Source: Phoenix dactylifera
Taxonomy: Eukaryota > Streptophyta > Magnoliopsida > Arecales > Arecaceae
Direction of reading: 5' to 3'
Length of the DNA: 64,000 bases
Assembly: GCF_009389715.1 (NCBI RefSeq)
Contig: NC_052400.1
Coordinates: 18,631,674-18,695,673 of the forward strand
Shown: in pieces, positions 10,887-25,126 of the stretch
Layout: each line of letters begins with the position of its first letter
Position numbering within the stretch: position 1 is the stretch's first letter
The notes under the pieces: generated by a model
Told to the model about the DNA's origin: nothing
Seen by the model: only the letters and a program-made list of their open reading frames with translations
Databases searched by the model: none
Made by a program: the position numbers and the translations under genes

Positions 10887-13800
10887 CCCAACTAAAGGGA
10901 TCCTCAGAAGAAAAGATAAACGCCTTGGTGAAGAAAATTAATGTGTTACAAAGAGCAACTGTGCCATATTGAAAAACAAGGGATCCTTTGACAATGCATC
11001 ACCACATTCAAAAAATTGCAGTAATGATGGTGAAAATTAAAGAGAGAGATTATAGGATTTGATTGTGAAGAAGGAATTGAGAATATGTCTTAGCTGCCTA
11101 TCAATCTTATATCACTATTACAGTAAAGCAAAATTTTCTTCTTTATCTTGATGAATGGTCCGAGTCGTTGAGCATGCAGGAGTGGTCCCTCTTTTATGTG
11201 GGACCATATTATTTAAAATAGAAAAAAATAGAAAAAGAAGAAGTGGCGTACGTGGCTCATTTTGGAACCTTTTTTTTTTTATTCACAAGCCCCTTTCGGC
11301 CTGTTTTTGGAGGGCGGCAACAAAAGAGGAGAGGAGGGAGAGAGAACGGCCGACGGTGGAAAAAAAACCTTATGAAGTTAGAGTATTACTTTGTGGTCGA
11401 TTTTATCCCAATTTTATTAAAATTTTAGTATATTATTTCCGACATTTAGGCTGCAAATTGAATGGTTTAAATTTTTGAAAGATTTTCTTCATTGGATATT
11501 TAAGGCATCTATATTTGGTGATATCTATTTTTTATTTTGTTGTTTATTTTGAAAATCTATTTTACTGTTGATGAATATTATTATTGTGAAAGCCAAGATT
11601 AGATCTTGATAATATTTGTATAGCCTCTAGTTAACTTAGAGAAGATTCATTGTAATCCTATTATCTCAAATAGTAGAAAATCTTTACTGGAATAGGTCTT
11701 GTGATTTTTTTCCTCATATTGAAGGGTTTTTCATGTTACAATTGTGTATCTCTTGTTGGGGGTTGCTTAATTATTTTGCTTGTTTACTATTTATACGGAT
11801 TATGGAGATTATTGTTGCTTGGTGAATTGCAGTGATATTCCATATAATTAATTAAAAAAAGAAAAAGGGTTTGTGGCCTTATTGTTTTTTGGTCCATTTT
11901 TTTCCAGTAGAGTGTTTTCGTGGTTGTTTTTTCCGTCATGTTTATTTAGCTATCCTTCTCTCTTTTTTTCCCTTTCTTTTATTTTTTTTAATTTTGTCCT
12001 TGCTTGTTCGGGGCTCATTTTCTTTATATCTCCTTTCTATAATACACCTCAATTCGATTCCTTTTCTTTAAGAAAAATTAAAAAGAGAAGAGAAATAAAA
12101 CTGAAAGTTTTACTTATTGATCTAATTTGATTTAGGCAAAAAATGCAAATAGATGATATGATATCTATCCAATCCTTATTGAGTGTATATCCTATGGACA
12201 ACACTTTTCATTTCAGAAGCGAGGCTTATCCTTATAGTTACATCTCTTCGCTGCAACAGAAGTTCTATGCCTAGAAAATCATTATGTGCGTGGGCCTCTC
12301 TCATTTTCCTTTTTTTTTTAAAGAAAAAAAAACACTCTTCAAGCAACTTATTTTATCGAGGATGCTTCTTTACAATTTAATAATGGTTTCAATCGATCAA
12401 AAATATTAACAAATTAGATCTATTGTGTATCTTATTTGTTTGAAACCCAAATTAGATTATAATTGGGCTTTCTTTCCAATTAGCCATTTTCCCCATAAAA
12501 TTAGGCTCCGGATATGTTTTTGCAGACCTATTCATATGTTATCACGTGGCCTTGGGTTCGAAACTAATTTTCTTAGTAGGCCAAGCTCACTCCATAACAA
12601 TCATAGCAACACTTTGTAATAAGAAGCAATAGGTAGGATTTTCCATTCTGCTTATTGCTTCTTGTTTTTCCTCCAATTCTCTCTCTTTCTGAGTAACATG
12701 GTGGCATTGCCACCATTATGAGTTGAACTTGAGACCTATCCAACTTGTTGAGATAAGTATGGTTAGGGCAGGTAAACATCTTCTCAGTTGATAAAATATT
12801 GATAATCTCGATTTAGAATCAAGGACTCAAATACTTGCTTCATAATTAGGATGGCAATTCACAAGTCCATTAGGTGAAAGATTGCTATCTTGTAGGCCTT
12901 GGAATATCACCAGCTAAAAATCACCGGCCGACATGAGTCGACTTCTACATTTCGTTTATCCTTAAGTGCTGGAATCATGATCGCTGGCCAATTAGCTTGG
13001 TGCAATACGAGAATTGCGGGTCCAAAAGTCACATATGTTGCCGCACTTATGATGCCCCAACAAGTTGTGATGGTGCCCGATTTCTCGAAGAGCTGAACCT
13101 AGCTAATTTTTGGCATGAGATCGATTGGAGTAGTCAATGATAAATACCCTCTCAACTGTTAATGTTCGATTTTACATGACATTTAGATCAAAATCTGTCA
13201 TTGTCGGCTCCATGATATTGCTTTGATGATGGAGGAGTGACTTGGAAAGATTAATTAGACCGACTAAGGATAGCTGCATGACGAAACATGGATGTGAATT
13301 GTTAGATTTTAACTAGCATCTAGACCCAAACCTACATAGTGGTCCCCGTGATGTTCTTGTGATGATAGAGAGGACTGCACTGCAAAAATTAATTAGACCG
13401 ATAATTACATGATGAACTAATGGTTGCTGCTTCTTTGTGCGTGTCGGTAAGTGAGAGAGAGAGAGCTGGGGGAATAAATTACGAGGTAAATGGTGTTCGA
13501 TGTAGACCAGCAGATGGGCTCGTAGCCCTTTTGCCGTACCGATGTGATTGCAAATTTTCTTTTTATAACAAAAGCTTTTCCTCTTATCAAGTTGTGGGCT
13601 GGGAAGAGGTCCAAGATTTCAACCAGAAAGTGTTCTTGTCGTAATAATTTTTTTTTTCAAAAAAAAAAAAATCCTGCAAAGAGACCCAGGTTTAGAGTGG
13701 CACTATGTTGATGAATTGATTCTTAATTTCTGTTATATTTTATGATTGAAGTACCAGATAAAGTTTTTCCCTCTTCAAGTAAAAAGACAATTTTGAACTT

Positions 13801-16780
13801 ACTATTCATCGTCCTCATTGCTTAAAAGACAATTGGTTCTAAATCGAAGATATCTTCTGAGAGAAAAGAAAGAAAATGATTCTGATCAAAATTGTTTAAG
13901 GACAATCAAATTCAAAATATCTGATTGTTGAGCAAAATGGTGCGTCGACTAAAGGAGCTATGAATTCACCCAAATCAATAATATTAAGCTTGTCAATATA
14001 TGTCTATCTTAAAATACTTATTGTATAAGAAATTGTAGCATATAAATATAGAACCATTGCATTCATTTATTTTCAATATTTGCACATAAGATGGCAATTT
14101 ACATGAGATAATGGGACAAAAATTGCTCCGGCTTTGCTTACGGGCACTTTGAATACGATACTCATTCTTAATCTTCCAAAGATTGGTCGAAAGCTTTTTG
14201 ATAGTTTACAATCAAGCAGGATATTTTGCTTAGGGTTCATTTAGTATATCTTGTTTTCTATTTTTATTTTCAAAAATCCAACAAAAGAAAATGAATTAGA
14301 CCGTATGGTAAAATCTAGAGAAATCGGAAAGCAAGATTTATGACTTTCAAAAAAGAGGGAACAAAAGCAAGGATGGCACAGTTCTATATAAATATTATCT
14401 TCAACGTGATAATTTATTTATTTATATTGAAACAAAAATATGAAAAAACTGATATGCCAAATAGGTCCTTTATTTTTTCTGATGTCACATTGTATTAGCC
14501 CACGTCATGTTTGGTTAGTGGGTTTTGGAGCCAAACAAGCAGAGCAAAACAGCTTCTATGTGCTTCGTAAAAACAAAATCCATACCGTAGAAACCATGAG
14601 AGAAACTATGTTAAGAGAATTTTCTTAGAGGTCACTGCTACTACCACATCATACTCGTACACCATGATGCATGCATGCATAGAGGAATCCAACCCACGTT
14701 TTGTTCCGCGCGTTGTACTAATGAGGTTTAATTGCCAGAGAAAGCAGAGAAAATTAGAAACCTCGGACCCGTCTCGATTCTACAACGGCTCCTTCTTTCC
14801 AATCCCCATCCCTCGAGTCTTTTTTTCCTCCCGGGGGTGGGGGCCGGCGATCCAATCCCTTCATCTCCTGTGTCATTTCTCTAAAACAGTGTGGATCTAG
14901 TCATCATGACGGTGCCGCACATCTATCTCCTACGGTGGAAGAGCTAATAGAGTGTGGCTTCCGTGGCCAAAACGTGGCCTGCTCTTAGTATGCAATTTCA
15001 TTGCGGCACGCAAGTGGTTACCATTATCTTATGACCTCTCATGCAGTCCCACTCAACACCCTCTTATTTCTTCTTTCTGGCTAAGAATGCATCCATTTCT
15101 ATCCAGCTTTTCCTTCTTAAATAAACCTAAACTTTAATATGACCTATGCCCAGGCTTCCAAACTGATCCATTAAGCGAAGTTCTCTCCACTGAAAAGCAT
15201 TCTGGCTTTAAGAGGGGTAAGACTTGGCATCAGTGATGACCAGTACAATTAGTGAACAAAAACAGGAAAGCAATAGTTACAATTTTTTACGCAGAAACAA
15301 TAAGTTAATTCTATAGTGACCATAGATGCAGCGTTTCATTCTCATTGAATACAATGTGGACTCCAAATCTTAGAGTTACAGAAGATTGGTCGGCCAGAGT
15401 GGACAAGTGCATGGCAGACGTCCTTGGCACCACGTTACGTAGTGGATTATATGGACGGTAGAGAAAGACGAGCACAATAAGAAAAAGAAGTTGCGGTCGT
15501 GACCGATCTCATGAAATCAAAAGACTTCAATGCAATCTTGAATCTCCTATCCACTATTGCAGCAATGCATTGGACGGCCCTGTTCCAACTGCCGTGTATT
15601 GTTATGGGATTGACGCAAAAGTTTGTTATCAGAAAAATGTTCATGCTTTCGTTCATCCCAAAGGATCATAAAAGCAACCTTCCTTTATCTTTATTTTTTT
15701 TTTTTTATTTTTTAAACCAGGGTTGATTCCATCCTGCGATGCCATACCTATCCAATCAGCAGACCAAAGTCAAAGCTCGCGAAACCGACTCCAGGACTCC
15801 TTTTTTTAAAAAAAAATATTAATTTGCAGTTAAAGTGTGAGTCAACTAATCAAACCGCCATTCTTTTGCCAAAGTGATACCGACCAAACGCAACTTTCTC
15901 AAGTTAAATATAACAGAAGACGCTGCCGAAAACACACACATTAGATGGATGAAATCAACCTCCAAAAGCTAGTGTCTGCAATGACATCCACCGCAAATTA
16001 AATGCGCACCCATTACTAAAAGCCTATGAAACGGAGGCTAGATCTAATAATAAAGCATTGAGACTTGATTCCTATGATTGACTTTATTGCAATGCTGCTT
16101 CCTGCTAAGATGGTTTAATTTATTAAACTAAGGAATAAGGCTTGACCAGTTACAGTTGAATGCAACTTACGGTTAGCTTGGCAGTTGGCATCAGTGCTTA
16201 CTCATCTTTCACATCCAGTTAGTCACATCTGACTCTGACCTCATCCGGGACTTTGCTTTGATACAGTCACTCAAGCACCGTAGGAGACTCAAAATCCAAC
16301 AAGCATGATATCTAGTTATCCGTTGAACTTGATCTTATTTTGGCATTGTAATATGCCTCAATAAAAATAACTGGCAACCGAGCATTCACAAAATCACCCC
16401 CAAATAGTTGGGACAGATTTTTGGCTGCAATTATTTCTGCAATTCTTATTTCCATCAGATGTTCTTTAATAAGTTCACACATGACATATACCATGTCATA
16501 GAATTGATCCCTCGAGAGCTCAAATCCACCTTGAGATCAAGCATTGTTATCTACAAAATTCACCTCAACCATGTCATGATAAAAAATTAATTTCAATGAA
16601 ACAGTTACAAGATTAAAGTATACAAGCACCCTGGGTATTCTGGTTTCGAAAATAATGATACAGGTAAGAATATTTGACCATTCAGGGAGAAGAGGCAAGC
16701 TAGCCACAATATTTTGTGAACTCCTTGAGCCATCAGAGCTGCTACAATCCTCAAATGTGCTCCTACTGTTAACAACCAGA
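10887..16780. other. Long gene-poor stretch
   Basis: No gene supported. ORFs of 60-107 codons occur, but all are AT-rich or low complexity and lack domains (for example 11155-11478 plus). Poly-purine and poly-T patches occur at 11270, 12300, 13650 and 15690. Nothing resembles a spliced gene or an intact transposon. Confidence 0.35.
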
Positions 16781-17330
16781 TCAGGAAGATTCTATCCAAG
16801 CCTGAAGGGGAAGGATTCGTAGAGAGACACCTGGCTCCTGACCTACTAACTCCCACTTTAGTTTGTATCTTTTGATTATGTCTGTCTGACAAGATATGCT
16901 GTGTGATGGCCTTGGAAGTAGCTGTACAGACTCCCCTCTTGGAATCACAACTTGTTCAATAGCCAATCTTGCTTCTTAAGATGGCAATTAATGTGTTCCT
17001 CTCCATGTTAAAAGTCTTGGATGGGGAAAAAATGAGTTCTAGGATCAAAGAAATTGAATGAAATTACCAAAAGATTTAAAACTATATTACCTCTGAAGCA
17101 TCAGTCTTTTCTGACAGACTGACTCTCTTCTGCTTCACAAGCTTTGAAACCTTCAACATGTTAATTCATAAGGGCACAAAAAGCCGTTGTTATTTGCACT
17201 TAGAGTTTTTCTACAAAGAACAGATCAAGTCCCCAAGACCAAAAAGCAACATCAAATAGTATGTACATTTTCACATAAAACAAATTAAAACAAACTTCTA
17301 GAAAAATCCTCATATATATGCAACACTACC

Positions 17331-17510
17331 TTTGTCACAAAGATTGGTTTGTTGAGAGATTTGGCAAATGCTTGAATATGAGAATTCTTCTTGAGCTTTG
17401 AGCATAAGGAAAGAAATGCATCCGCTTCACATATATCATTGGTACACACAAATATTTCTTCCATTTCCAGTTGCTTAATTGCTTGCAACGAGCATGACTC
17501 CGTGATCTAG
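17331..17510 (-). pseudogene. SPD1: C-terminal exon of the SPD1-like pseudogene
   Basis: The minus strand carries ITESCSLQAIKQLEMEE, CEADAFLSLCSKLKKNS and NKPIFVTK, ending at a GT donor (AAG then GTAGTG). The frame just upstream of this stretch contains a TAG. The following exon (17091-17150) is also bounded by AG and GT. Confidence 0.7.
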
Positions 17511-19019
17511 AACAACTGCTCGACCAATAAGCTCCAAATTGAGCTTCTTTCAATTAATTACAGCTTCAAAATATGATAATGATGGTATCATATTAACTGG
17601 CGAATATCCACATAATAAGCATACATCATAATGTTCTAATGATTCATTAGAACCTAGAAGCTATTAATTGGTGGGGTCCATAGAATAGTAACTGCTTTAT
17701 CATGACTGTGCAAGATATTTTCTAAGTGATTTTCCTTTTGGTTTTCTAGATTAGCAAGAAGGAATCTCATAAAATAAAAAAAAAAAAAAAAAAACATCCT
17801 GAAAAATCCAACCATTAAATAAGGGCAGATGGTGAAGAACCTATCAGCAGACTGAAGATTAACAGAATGATACATGACAGCAATTATACTTGTCAGAATG
17901 CTAAGAAACCAATAGCCAATTGTTAAAGTTGAGCAATTATAACAAAAAAATAGGACAAGCAAAAACTATTGCTTGTTCTTGGGTCTCTAGAAACTCATCT
18001 ATTCTATGTTTGCAAAGCTTTTTTCATTTACTATTAACAAACCAACACCGTGAAGCATCACTTTAAATTTGTTCAACTCTTGAGATAAGCCGGAGGCATC
18101 TTCTTCAGAAAAAGGAAAAAAAAAAACAGAAGAGAAGAGTGGAAAAGAGAAACTAGAGATATCAGCAAAAATACATGTTTTTCTTCACCTGTAATGAGGA
18201 TCCCTATTAAAGGGCAACTAACAAACAAAACAGACTAGAGTATATTGCATTCAATATGCAGGAAATCCCAGGTTGTTGAACAAAGAACAAATTAAAATTG
18301 CGATGGTCATAGTTTCACATATACTGGGAGAACTGTAGCATTGGTAACATGGGAACATTGGAAGATAGTGGTGTGAATTTAAACTGGGTGTGCACTTGAG
18401 GCTGGTTGAGTCAAGTTGAAGGCTAGTCCTTAACTTTGTATCTAGGAAGCATGGATACTCCAAAACACCACCCATGTCCTGATATGGTTTTATATGTGAT
18501 ATATATGGGAAAGAACTATATTGAATTTTTTTTCTAATTAAGGCAGGCTAGGCTCGGATACTTCTAGGATACATTTGAATACTTCCTAGTTACTCTTGGA
18601 ATACGTCCGTATACTTCCAAGATAATTCCAGGATACTCCTAGGAAAAATATTGATATATTAGTGGGTTGCCAAGCTCACATCAAACAGGTTTTGAATTTG
18701 GATTTTCATCCACAGCGAACTTAAAGTAAGTTATTTGCTACCCTCGTTTTCACTCATATCCATTCTTAGCAACTTATATATCTTTACTAGATTTATTTTT
18801 ATTATGTTTATAATTTATTGAATTTTCATTTTCTGAACTATCTTAGAATTTATGATGTTGTCTATTATATGTTGCTTTATAAGAAAGTAATGACATTTTT
18901 TGGATATTTTTTAGCACATAAGTAAAAAAAAATACTTCTCATTGTATCCCAAACGTGTCATGTCATACTTTTTCAAGATTTGTTGCATTGGCATATCGTA
19001 TATTCGTATATGTATCCCA

Positions 19020-19560
19020 TATCCACATCCGTGCCTCCTAGCTTAACATCTCCTAGCTCTAACCCAACCTAAACTAACCTTAGGTTGGGATTTCTCCAAC
19101 AGCCCAACCCAGCCCCATCTCAAACCAAAATTTGACTTGGGTAAGGTTACTATGAGGTTAGGTTGAGTTGGTTCAGATTAATTGGTCAGGTTGACTGTAC
19201 AGGTAATATGAGATTAGGAAAAAGTTTCAGATATTTTTGTTAGCTTAGTGTTGGGGCAGTTGGGTTATCATTTTGCTGCACTTACAAAATTCTACAACTT
19301 AAAGAGGGCTAAGCATATAGGCAAATGAAATATATCAGTATTTTATGTGAAACATAAAAAAAAAAAAAATTCTTATTGATCAGGCTGGGTCAGGTTGGGC
19401 TTAGATTGCCAATCCAATTTCGGGTCATTTGGAATTTTTGAGCCTTCACCCAACTCAAGCTCATAAAAGCTCATCGCACCCCAACCAAACAAGTGGGTTG
19501 GGCTGGTCAACTTTGGATCGAGACCAACCCAAGTTGCGACCCAATTGAACAGGCATTTAG
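19020..19560. repeat. Degenerate GGTTGGGTT/AACCCAACC-rich repeat
   Basis: This intronic stretch of the SPD1-like pseudogene is full of short variants of CCCAACC and GGTTGGG, such as TTAGGTTGGGATTTCTCC and AGGTTAGGTTGAGTTGG, plus CAGGCTGGGTCAGGTTGGGC near 19381. The composition resembles the longer AAACAGGT-type element near 61.2-61.7 kb and is typical of nonautonomous hAT-like plant elements. Borders are not resolvable by eye. Confidence 0.45.
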
Positions 19561-20053
19561 AAAAACTTTTAGTTACCCAGATAGTTTAAGGATGCTAAAA
19601 AATATACGTCCTAAGCTCAGATTTCTTTGCCAGCCTGCATATTTACTAGCCTCAAACACCACTTATTTGGTGCATAAACTAAGGTCAACAGACATGATAA
19701 TATTGATGCAGCACCCGAACAGACCAAATAAAGATTTCTTTTTTCTTTTTTTAGACAAAAGTAATAGATATACATAGAGGATACCTGTTTCAAGAATTTT
19801 TTTACATGACTTGCGCTTAATTAAATGAGAAAAAAATATTTTGAGCTTTTTAGGATAGATCACCTTACTTGATTAAGATTGTGAAATAGTTAATAAGCAT
19901 GAAGCTATGACAGAAAAAAAATCTGAACATCAAGAAAAGTTATTTTAGAGCTCTACTTGAACAGCAGGAATGGATGAAAATAAAATGCCCAAGGATAGTT
20001 TGGCAGGATGCAGAATTTTCGTTACACACTGATAATTTCTACGATACGCTAAT

Positions 20054-20134
20054 GAGAAAGATAGATACTAAATGGCAGGTTGCTAGAGTCAGAGAAAGAT
20101 AGATACTAAATGGCAGGTTGCTAGAGTCAGAGAA
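20054..20134. repeat. 38-bp tandem duplication
   Basis: A 38-bp unit beginning GAGAAAGATAGATACTAAAT is present twice without any mismatch (20054-20091 and 20092-20129), followed by five bases of a third copy. The perfect identity points to a recent slippage or repair event within an intron of the dead SPD1-like gene. Confidence 0.85.
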
Positions 20135-23100
20135 TTTAATGACAGATAATGAGGGTCCAGAAATGCCATGCCATATTCTAAAAGGCTAACAACGTAAAGA
20201 GATCAACAAGTGATAGGTAGCTAGAAAACAAAGAAACTCTGAAACATACTCAAAAGCCAAAAGAGGAGGCTGTGGAGATGTTAGGATCAAGGATATGAAG
20301 CAAAAAAAATAAATACAATAAGTAAGACTCTAGTAAGAAAATAATAGTTAAAATTGAATGATATTTTGGGAAAAGAATAGCTAAATAAATATACCACATT
20401 GGCTTAAGTCTTCTGATCATCAAGGTTACAGTAAAAAATGGAGATGATTTGTCAAAATGCTTTGGGAAAAAGACACCAATACAAAGAATTATGACAAGCT
20501 TCACAAGATAAATAGTATTACAAGCATGCAAGTGAAACCAAAAAGGATACCGTGAGGGTGTAAAATATTTTGCAGGGTTGGTATAACTTTGTGAGATCTA
20601 ACGGAAGTGCAAGGTGAACGGGATAAATGTATTTGTTCATTTGTCAAAGAATACCATTGCAGGATAATACTGGAGTCCACTGTGACAGAAGTGTGTCCAT
20701 CAACAGCAATGCTATACATCCTCAAGAAATTAATCAAAAATCATAACAAGATAACTAACAAGAAAGAAGTTGGTAGAATTGGGAGTATTGAGTTAACTAT
20801 CCTAGTCATTATTTTCTCTGTGTCGAAATCAGAGACAGGAATATTTATCAAATGAAACAGACAAATTGGAATCTAAAAAAATGGAACATATATAAATGTT
20901 AAGATTAGCATTTGAAAAACAATTAGACAGCTAAAATTCATAGATCCAGTACACAGGCAGTGTACCACAGTTACAACTAGTAGATCAATGTAAAGAGTTT
21001 ATAAATAGTATCGTCATTTGACTAGTGAACAAAAAAAGAAAAAGAAATAGGGTAATTTACAATAATCAGTGCTAAAGGATAAGACTTTCTTTTTCATTTT
21101 GTTACTTAAATTGTATAGATTGACAAGGTTTTAGGATAATAATATCTGATAACTAAGTTTTTGCTTGTTGACTAATACGAATATACAAACTATGGTTACT
21201 TATTTTGTTTTTGACAAATCATGGGAGTTGTTACTTGTATTGTGCTTTAGTCAATGATTGGAGATGTGTATCTTATTTGCATGTCTGAAGAAATTCTCTG
21301 GTTTTGAAATTAAAGTTAAATCTAAGACTTTAACACCACTCATTTAAGGGTTTTCATCTCTTTATATGCTTGTGCTAAACTCAGTGCTGGAATATGAAAC
21401 ACATATGCAAACCTTATTGATTTGTTATCTTCTCTACCAGTCTCATTCTCCATGATATTAAATTCTGCCCTCAAGGTCTAGCTCTCTTTCTTTTCTCACC
21501 CCCCTTCCCCTCCCCCCACCCCACCTTCAAGACTTGAACTGATTGCAATTTTTTCTTTATATAATATTTATATTTAATTTCTAAAATTTTTTCCTTTCTT
21601 TTTAAAATTTTTAAGATAATATGCATGTGTTACTACTATACTATTCGATTAACAGAGATAATACACTTGGATTATTTCTCGATTTTAGGACGGTATGTAA
21701 CTAATTAAGTATTTCAATGGGTTTAAGACCATTCCAAATCCTTTATGATCAATGTACTGATGGTTACCATCTTCTTTCTTCCTCCATCTCATTTCCACCT
21801 TTCAATGGTGGAAACGAGTAAGAAACATGATCAAAAAGTCACCCCGAGCTCTATCTGGACAAATGTATCAGCTCGGGAGAGGTTCATGGCCAGTTCAATG
21901 CAAACCGACCTTGCTATGCACCCAAATTGCTTGAACTGGGTTAGCTCCAGCACTTTGAGTGCAGTTCAGGCGGTTTCTACCCATACGGAGCCTCCCTGTA
22001 CTGAGAGAGGCTCAGTTTGGTAGTATATTCCTTTGTGAAGTCATCCTTGATACAAATAAAATCAGCAGTATGCTATTTGCTTGTATATAAGATTAAAAAT
22101 AACATTCATGATAATGTGTGCTTCAATTTTATTTGGGAAGAATACTGATGATTATGGGATTAAAGCATGGATGAATGACAGTTCTCGATAAGATTCTCGA
22201 TAAGATAAGAACTATCTAAGGTTCATGTTATAATAATTTCTCAAACCAAGCTAGATTTCAGGACGTGAAGTCAAATTTGCAGACTGAAAGTGTTGTGCCT
22301 ATCTGCAGTTTGCATGCTGAAATTCCGTCGATTATATCAAAGCTCTAAAGCCAACACTCAACCAAATATAAACCCTTCCAAATTTCTGGCCAAGGCAACT
22401 AATGGGCAATATCAAAACCTGCAACAACTCTTGTGACAGAAAGAGAAACCCTCCTTATGGATTTGTAATTTAACCTCATAAAAACTAGTGATTGAACCCA
22501 GATTTAGAATGAGTCCAGATGCATGGAAAGATCTTATAGGCATTTGATCATCTCTAGTACATATTAAGAACCTAAGTTTCAAACTACATCACAAACCCAT
22601 AAATGATGCGCTACATTGTGAAACTAAATAAAAACAGGAGGCATATAAAACATAAAACAAAATCAAGAGGAAGCGAATAAGCTCCGTGAAGTTGCTATGA
22701 TAATTATCAGAAGAAGAGTATGACAAAGTAAGCCAAGTTTTAGCCATCAAAAATAACAAAACTTCCATTAAGAGATCTGGAATAATGCTAAAATATGGTC
22801 ACATAATAAGAATCAAATCAGCAAGAGGCAAAGCCATCCACCAGGCATGAGAAATTCAAATTATAAATAAAGATGGCAAAAATGAGTTCAAAGACAAGAT
22901 ACACTAAAACAAGACATTCTACCCCATAAACATGAGGTGAAAGCCCATTGGAACTTGATGAGATCTCTCTACACTTTTTCCTGCAAACTCATGATTGACT
23001 ACCTTATCACCGTTTATCATCCTTTTTTGCTCTATCGTGCGAACTTCAAAGGTTGGAGATGGACCTGTATTAAGAAAACTATAAAACCATCTGAATTTGT

Positions 23101-24479
23101 GAAAAGATTATTGGGACCACTGACCATTATTTCACACATAACAGCCTCATCAAGGAGCGATAACAAACTAGAGACCTGGAAGAAGAGCTACCACTATAGC
23201 CTCCAAGCTACGATGGACTCATAATTCAGTCTTCAACATGATCTCTGCACCACATGTAAATGTTGAAGGTCCTTTTCATTCCAGAACAGTCTTTTGGGCT
23301 CCTCTCCTGCTAGCCTCTTCATCACCTAAGGTACCACTGTTAAACACATGAAGCAATGCAGCAAAATATTAATGGAGAGTTAGGAATTATAAAAATATTT
23401 TATTTAACAATCCTCATTGAAATATGTAAATATTGAAAATAGTTAAAGCTTGCAAATAATTACTATGTTCTATTGATGAATAATGAACAATTCATTCAGT
23501 TGTTGCTGGTGTAAATTAGATTTATAGAAACTGTTGATAGAGAGATGAAGGCAGCCATGCTTTGCTCAGTCAATTTCCAAGCTTTTATGATGCCAATATT
23601 GATATCATTAAGAGAGCCAGCACACTCAGCCATCCACTTCTAGTCTCACCTGCTTTCGGTGTCATGCATTTTGAACACTATAAAATAACTTGAGCTATGC
23701 AACAGGATTAAATTAAATAACAGAAAAAACATAGTAGGGTGGTAGAGATAAGCAAAACTTCTGGTTGTATTGAACATTCGATGACGTACAAAGTGCTGAT
23801 AAATTTCTTTGAAATGATCACCTTCCATTCTTTTGAAACTATTCTTCGAAGCACCACCATGCATATTTTGTGAGGATATTAACAAACTCACAATATCAAA
23901 GATCTGTTATGAATTTACCAAACATAAATTAATGTAGTTGTACAGATTTTCAAAAGACATCTTTTTCAACATTTGAAACCTCCATGCTTTACTTCTACCT
24001 CAGTTTTAAAAACATGACAGGTATATGGCCCTCCACTTTCATCATTGTTATTAATAGCAATCTTCTAGGCTACTATGACATACAACTTCATGTTTTCCTT
24101 CTTAGCAAGCATGACCTAAGCCTAGACCTTTTCCATGGAGGGTTATGCCAAACCACAAATCATATATTGCTTTTAAGTAAGATAAATGCTACACAGCCTA
24201 ACCACTATGCCAAAGAGTTACCTTGCATCCCTGACATGCTATAGGCATGAGTTGATTGATATATTTTCTCAATGTACATATAAAATGCTAGATATAAATT
24301 TTAATGCATGTTTTTTTGAATATCCAATATATATTTGCTTAGACCATTGCTTGTCCCATACTTAAATCCAAGAAAAAAATCATTAAAAGACCCCTAGATG
24401 TGTATCATTAGAACAAAAAAAGAAAAAAAACTTTGTTTCCCTTGTAAATCAATACTTAATTGATGTTTTATGCAAAATG

Positions 24480-24660
24480 CAGTGCACCTTATTCAATATC
24501 GAGCTGGGTTGATTTGGGCTTGCAGGCTCACAACCACCGGTCCAAGCTCAAATCACTATTTATTTTGGGTGAATTTTTGTAAACCAAGATAATCGAAGCC
24601 TATGAATATTTAAGCCCAACCGGCTTATATTATTGGCCCAGCCCAATGTTCACTCTAGCT
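24480..24660. repeat. Short GGGTTGATTTGGGCTTG-type repeat relic
   Basis: The segment combines GCTGGGTTGATTTGGGCTTG with AAGCCCAACCGGCTTA and TGGCCCAGCCCAATG, an imperfect inverted arrangement similar in style to the repeat at 19.0-19.6 kb. It abuts the 5' flank of the V-ATPase subunit d fragment. No target-site duplication was identified. Confidence 0.3.
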
Positions 24661-24890
24661 ACTATAATGACAATTCCTTTATTTAGCCATGGATTTGCTT
24701 TCTATCTTCCCTTCTCTTATTGATGCTCTTGGTCACTCCTCTGGATTTCTAGGGTTTATCGTCTTCTTATGTTCCCTTCCTTCTTTATCTGTTTTGATCT
24801 CTCGATTTTCTTTCGATCTCGCACCAGATCTAAGAGATTGGTGTTCAAATCAACTCTCCTCACTTGCCCTAGGACGATCTTGAGGCAAAT

Positions 24891-25085
24891 ATGTACGGAT
24901 TTGAAGCCCTAACATTCAACATCAATGGAGGATACCTAGAGTCAATCGTTTAGGGCCGCAAGTCTGGCATGCTCATCGCTACCGACTACAACAATCTCTG
25001 CCGGTGTGAGCCCTAGATAACATCACGATGCACCTCCCCGCCACCAAGTACGGCCCCTACCCCCCGAATAGTGAACCATATCTCT
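24891..25085 (+). pseudogene. VHA-d: V-ATPase subunit d (VHA-d) exon-1 fragment, nonsense-bearing
   Basis: From ATG 24891 the frame reads MYGFEALTFNINGGYLESIV, then TAG (24951-24953), then GRKSGMLIATDYNNLCRCE. This lines up with the highly conserved N-terminus of subunit d (VMA6), a stalk component of the vacuolar proton pump. Codon 21, Arg in the family, is a stop here. A frameshift after codon 40 moves the match to another frame: LDNITMHLPATKYGPY. Similarity stops by about 25085, whereas the complete protein is around 350 residues. The 200 bp upstream (with CTAGGGTTTATCG) looks like its 5' leader, so genomic DNA rather than only coding sequence was copied. It lies inside an intron of the SPD1-like pseudogene on the opposite strand. 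A dead fragment. Confidence 0.85.
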
Positions 25086-25126
25086 TTGTCCCGTCTAATT
25101 TAAATTGGCTTCCTTGGCAGAATCCG

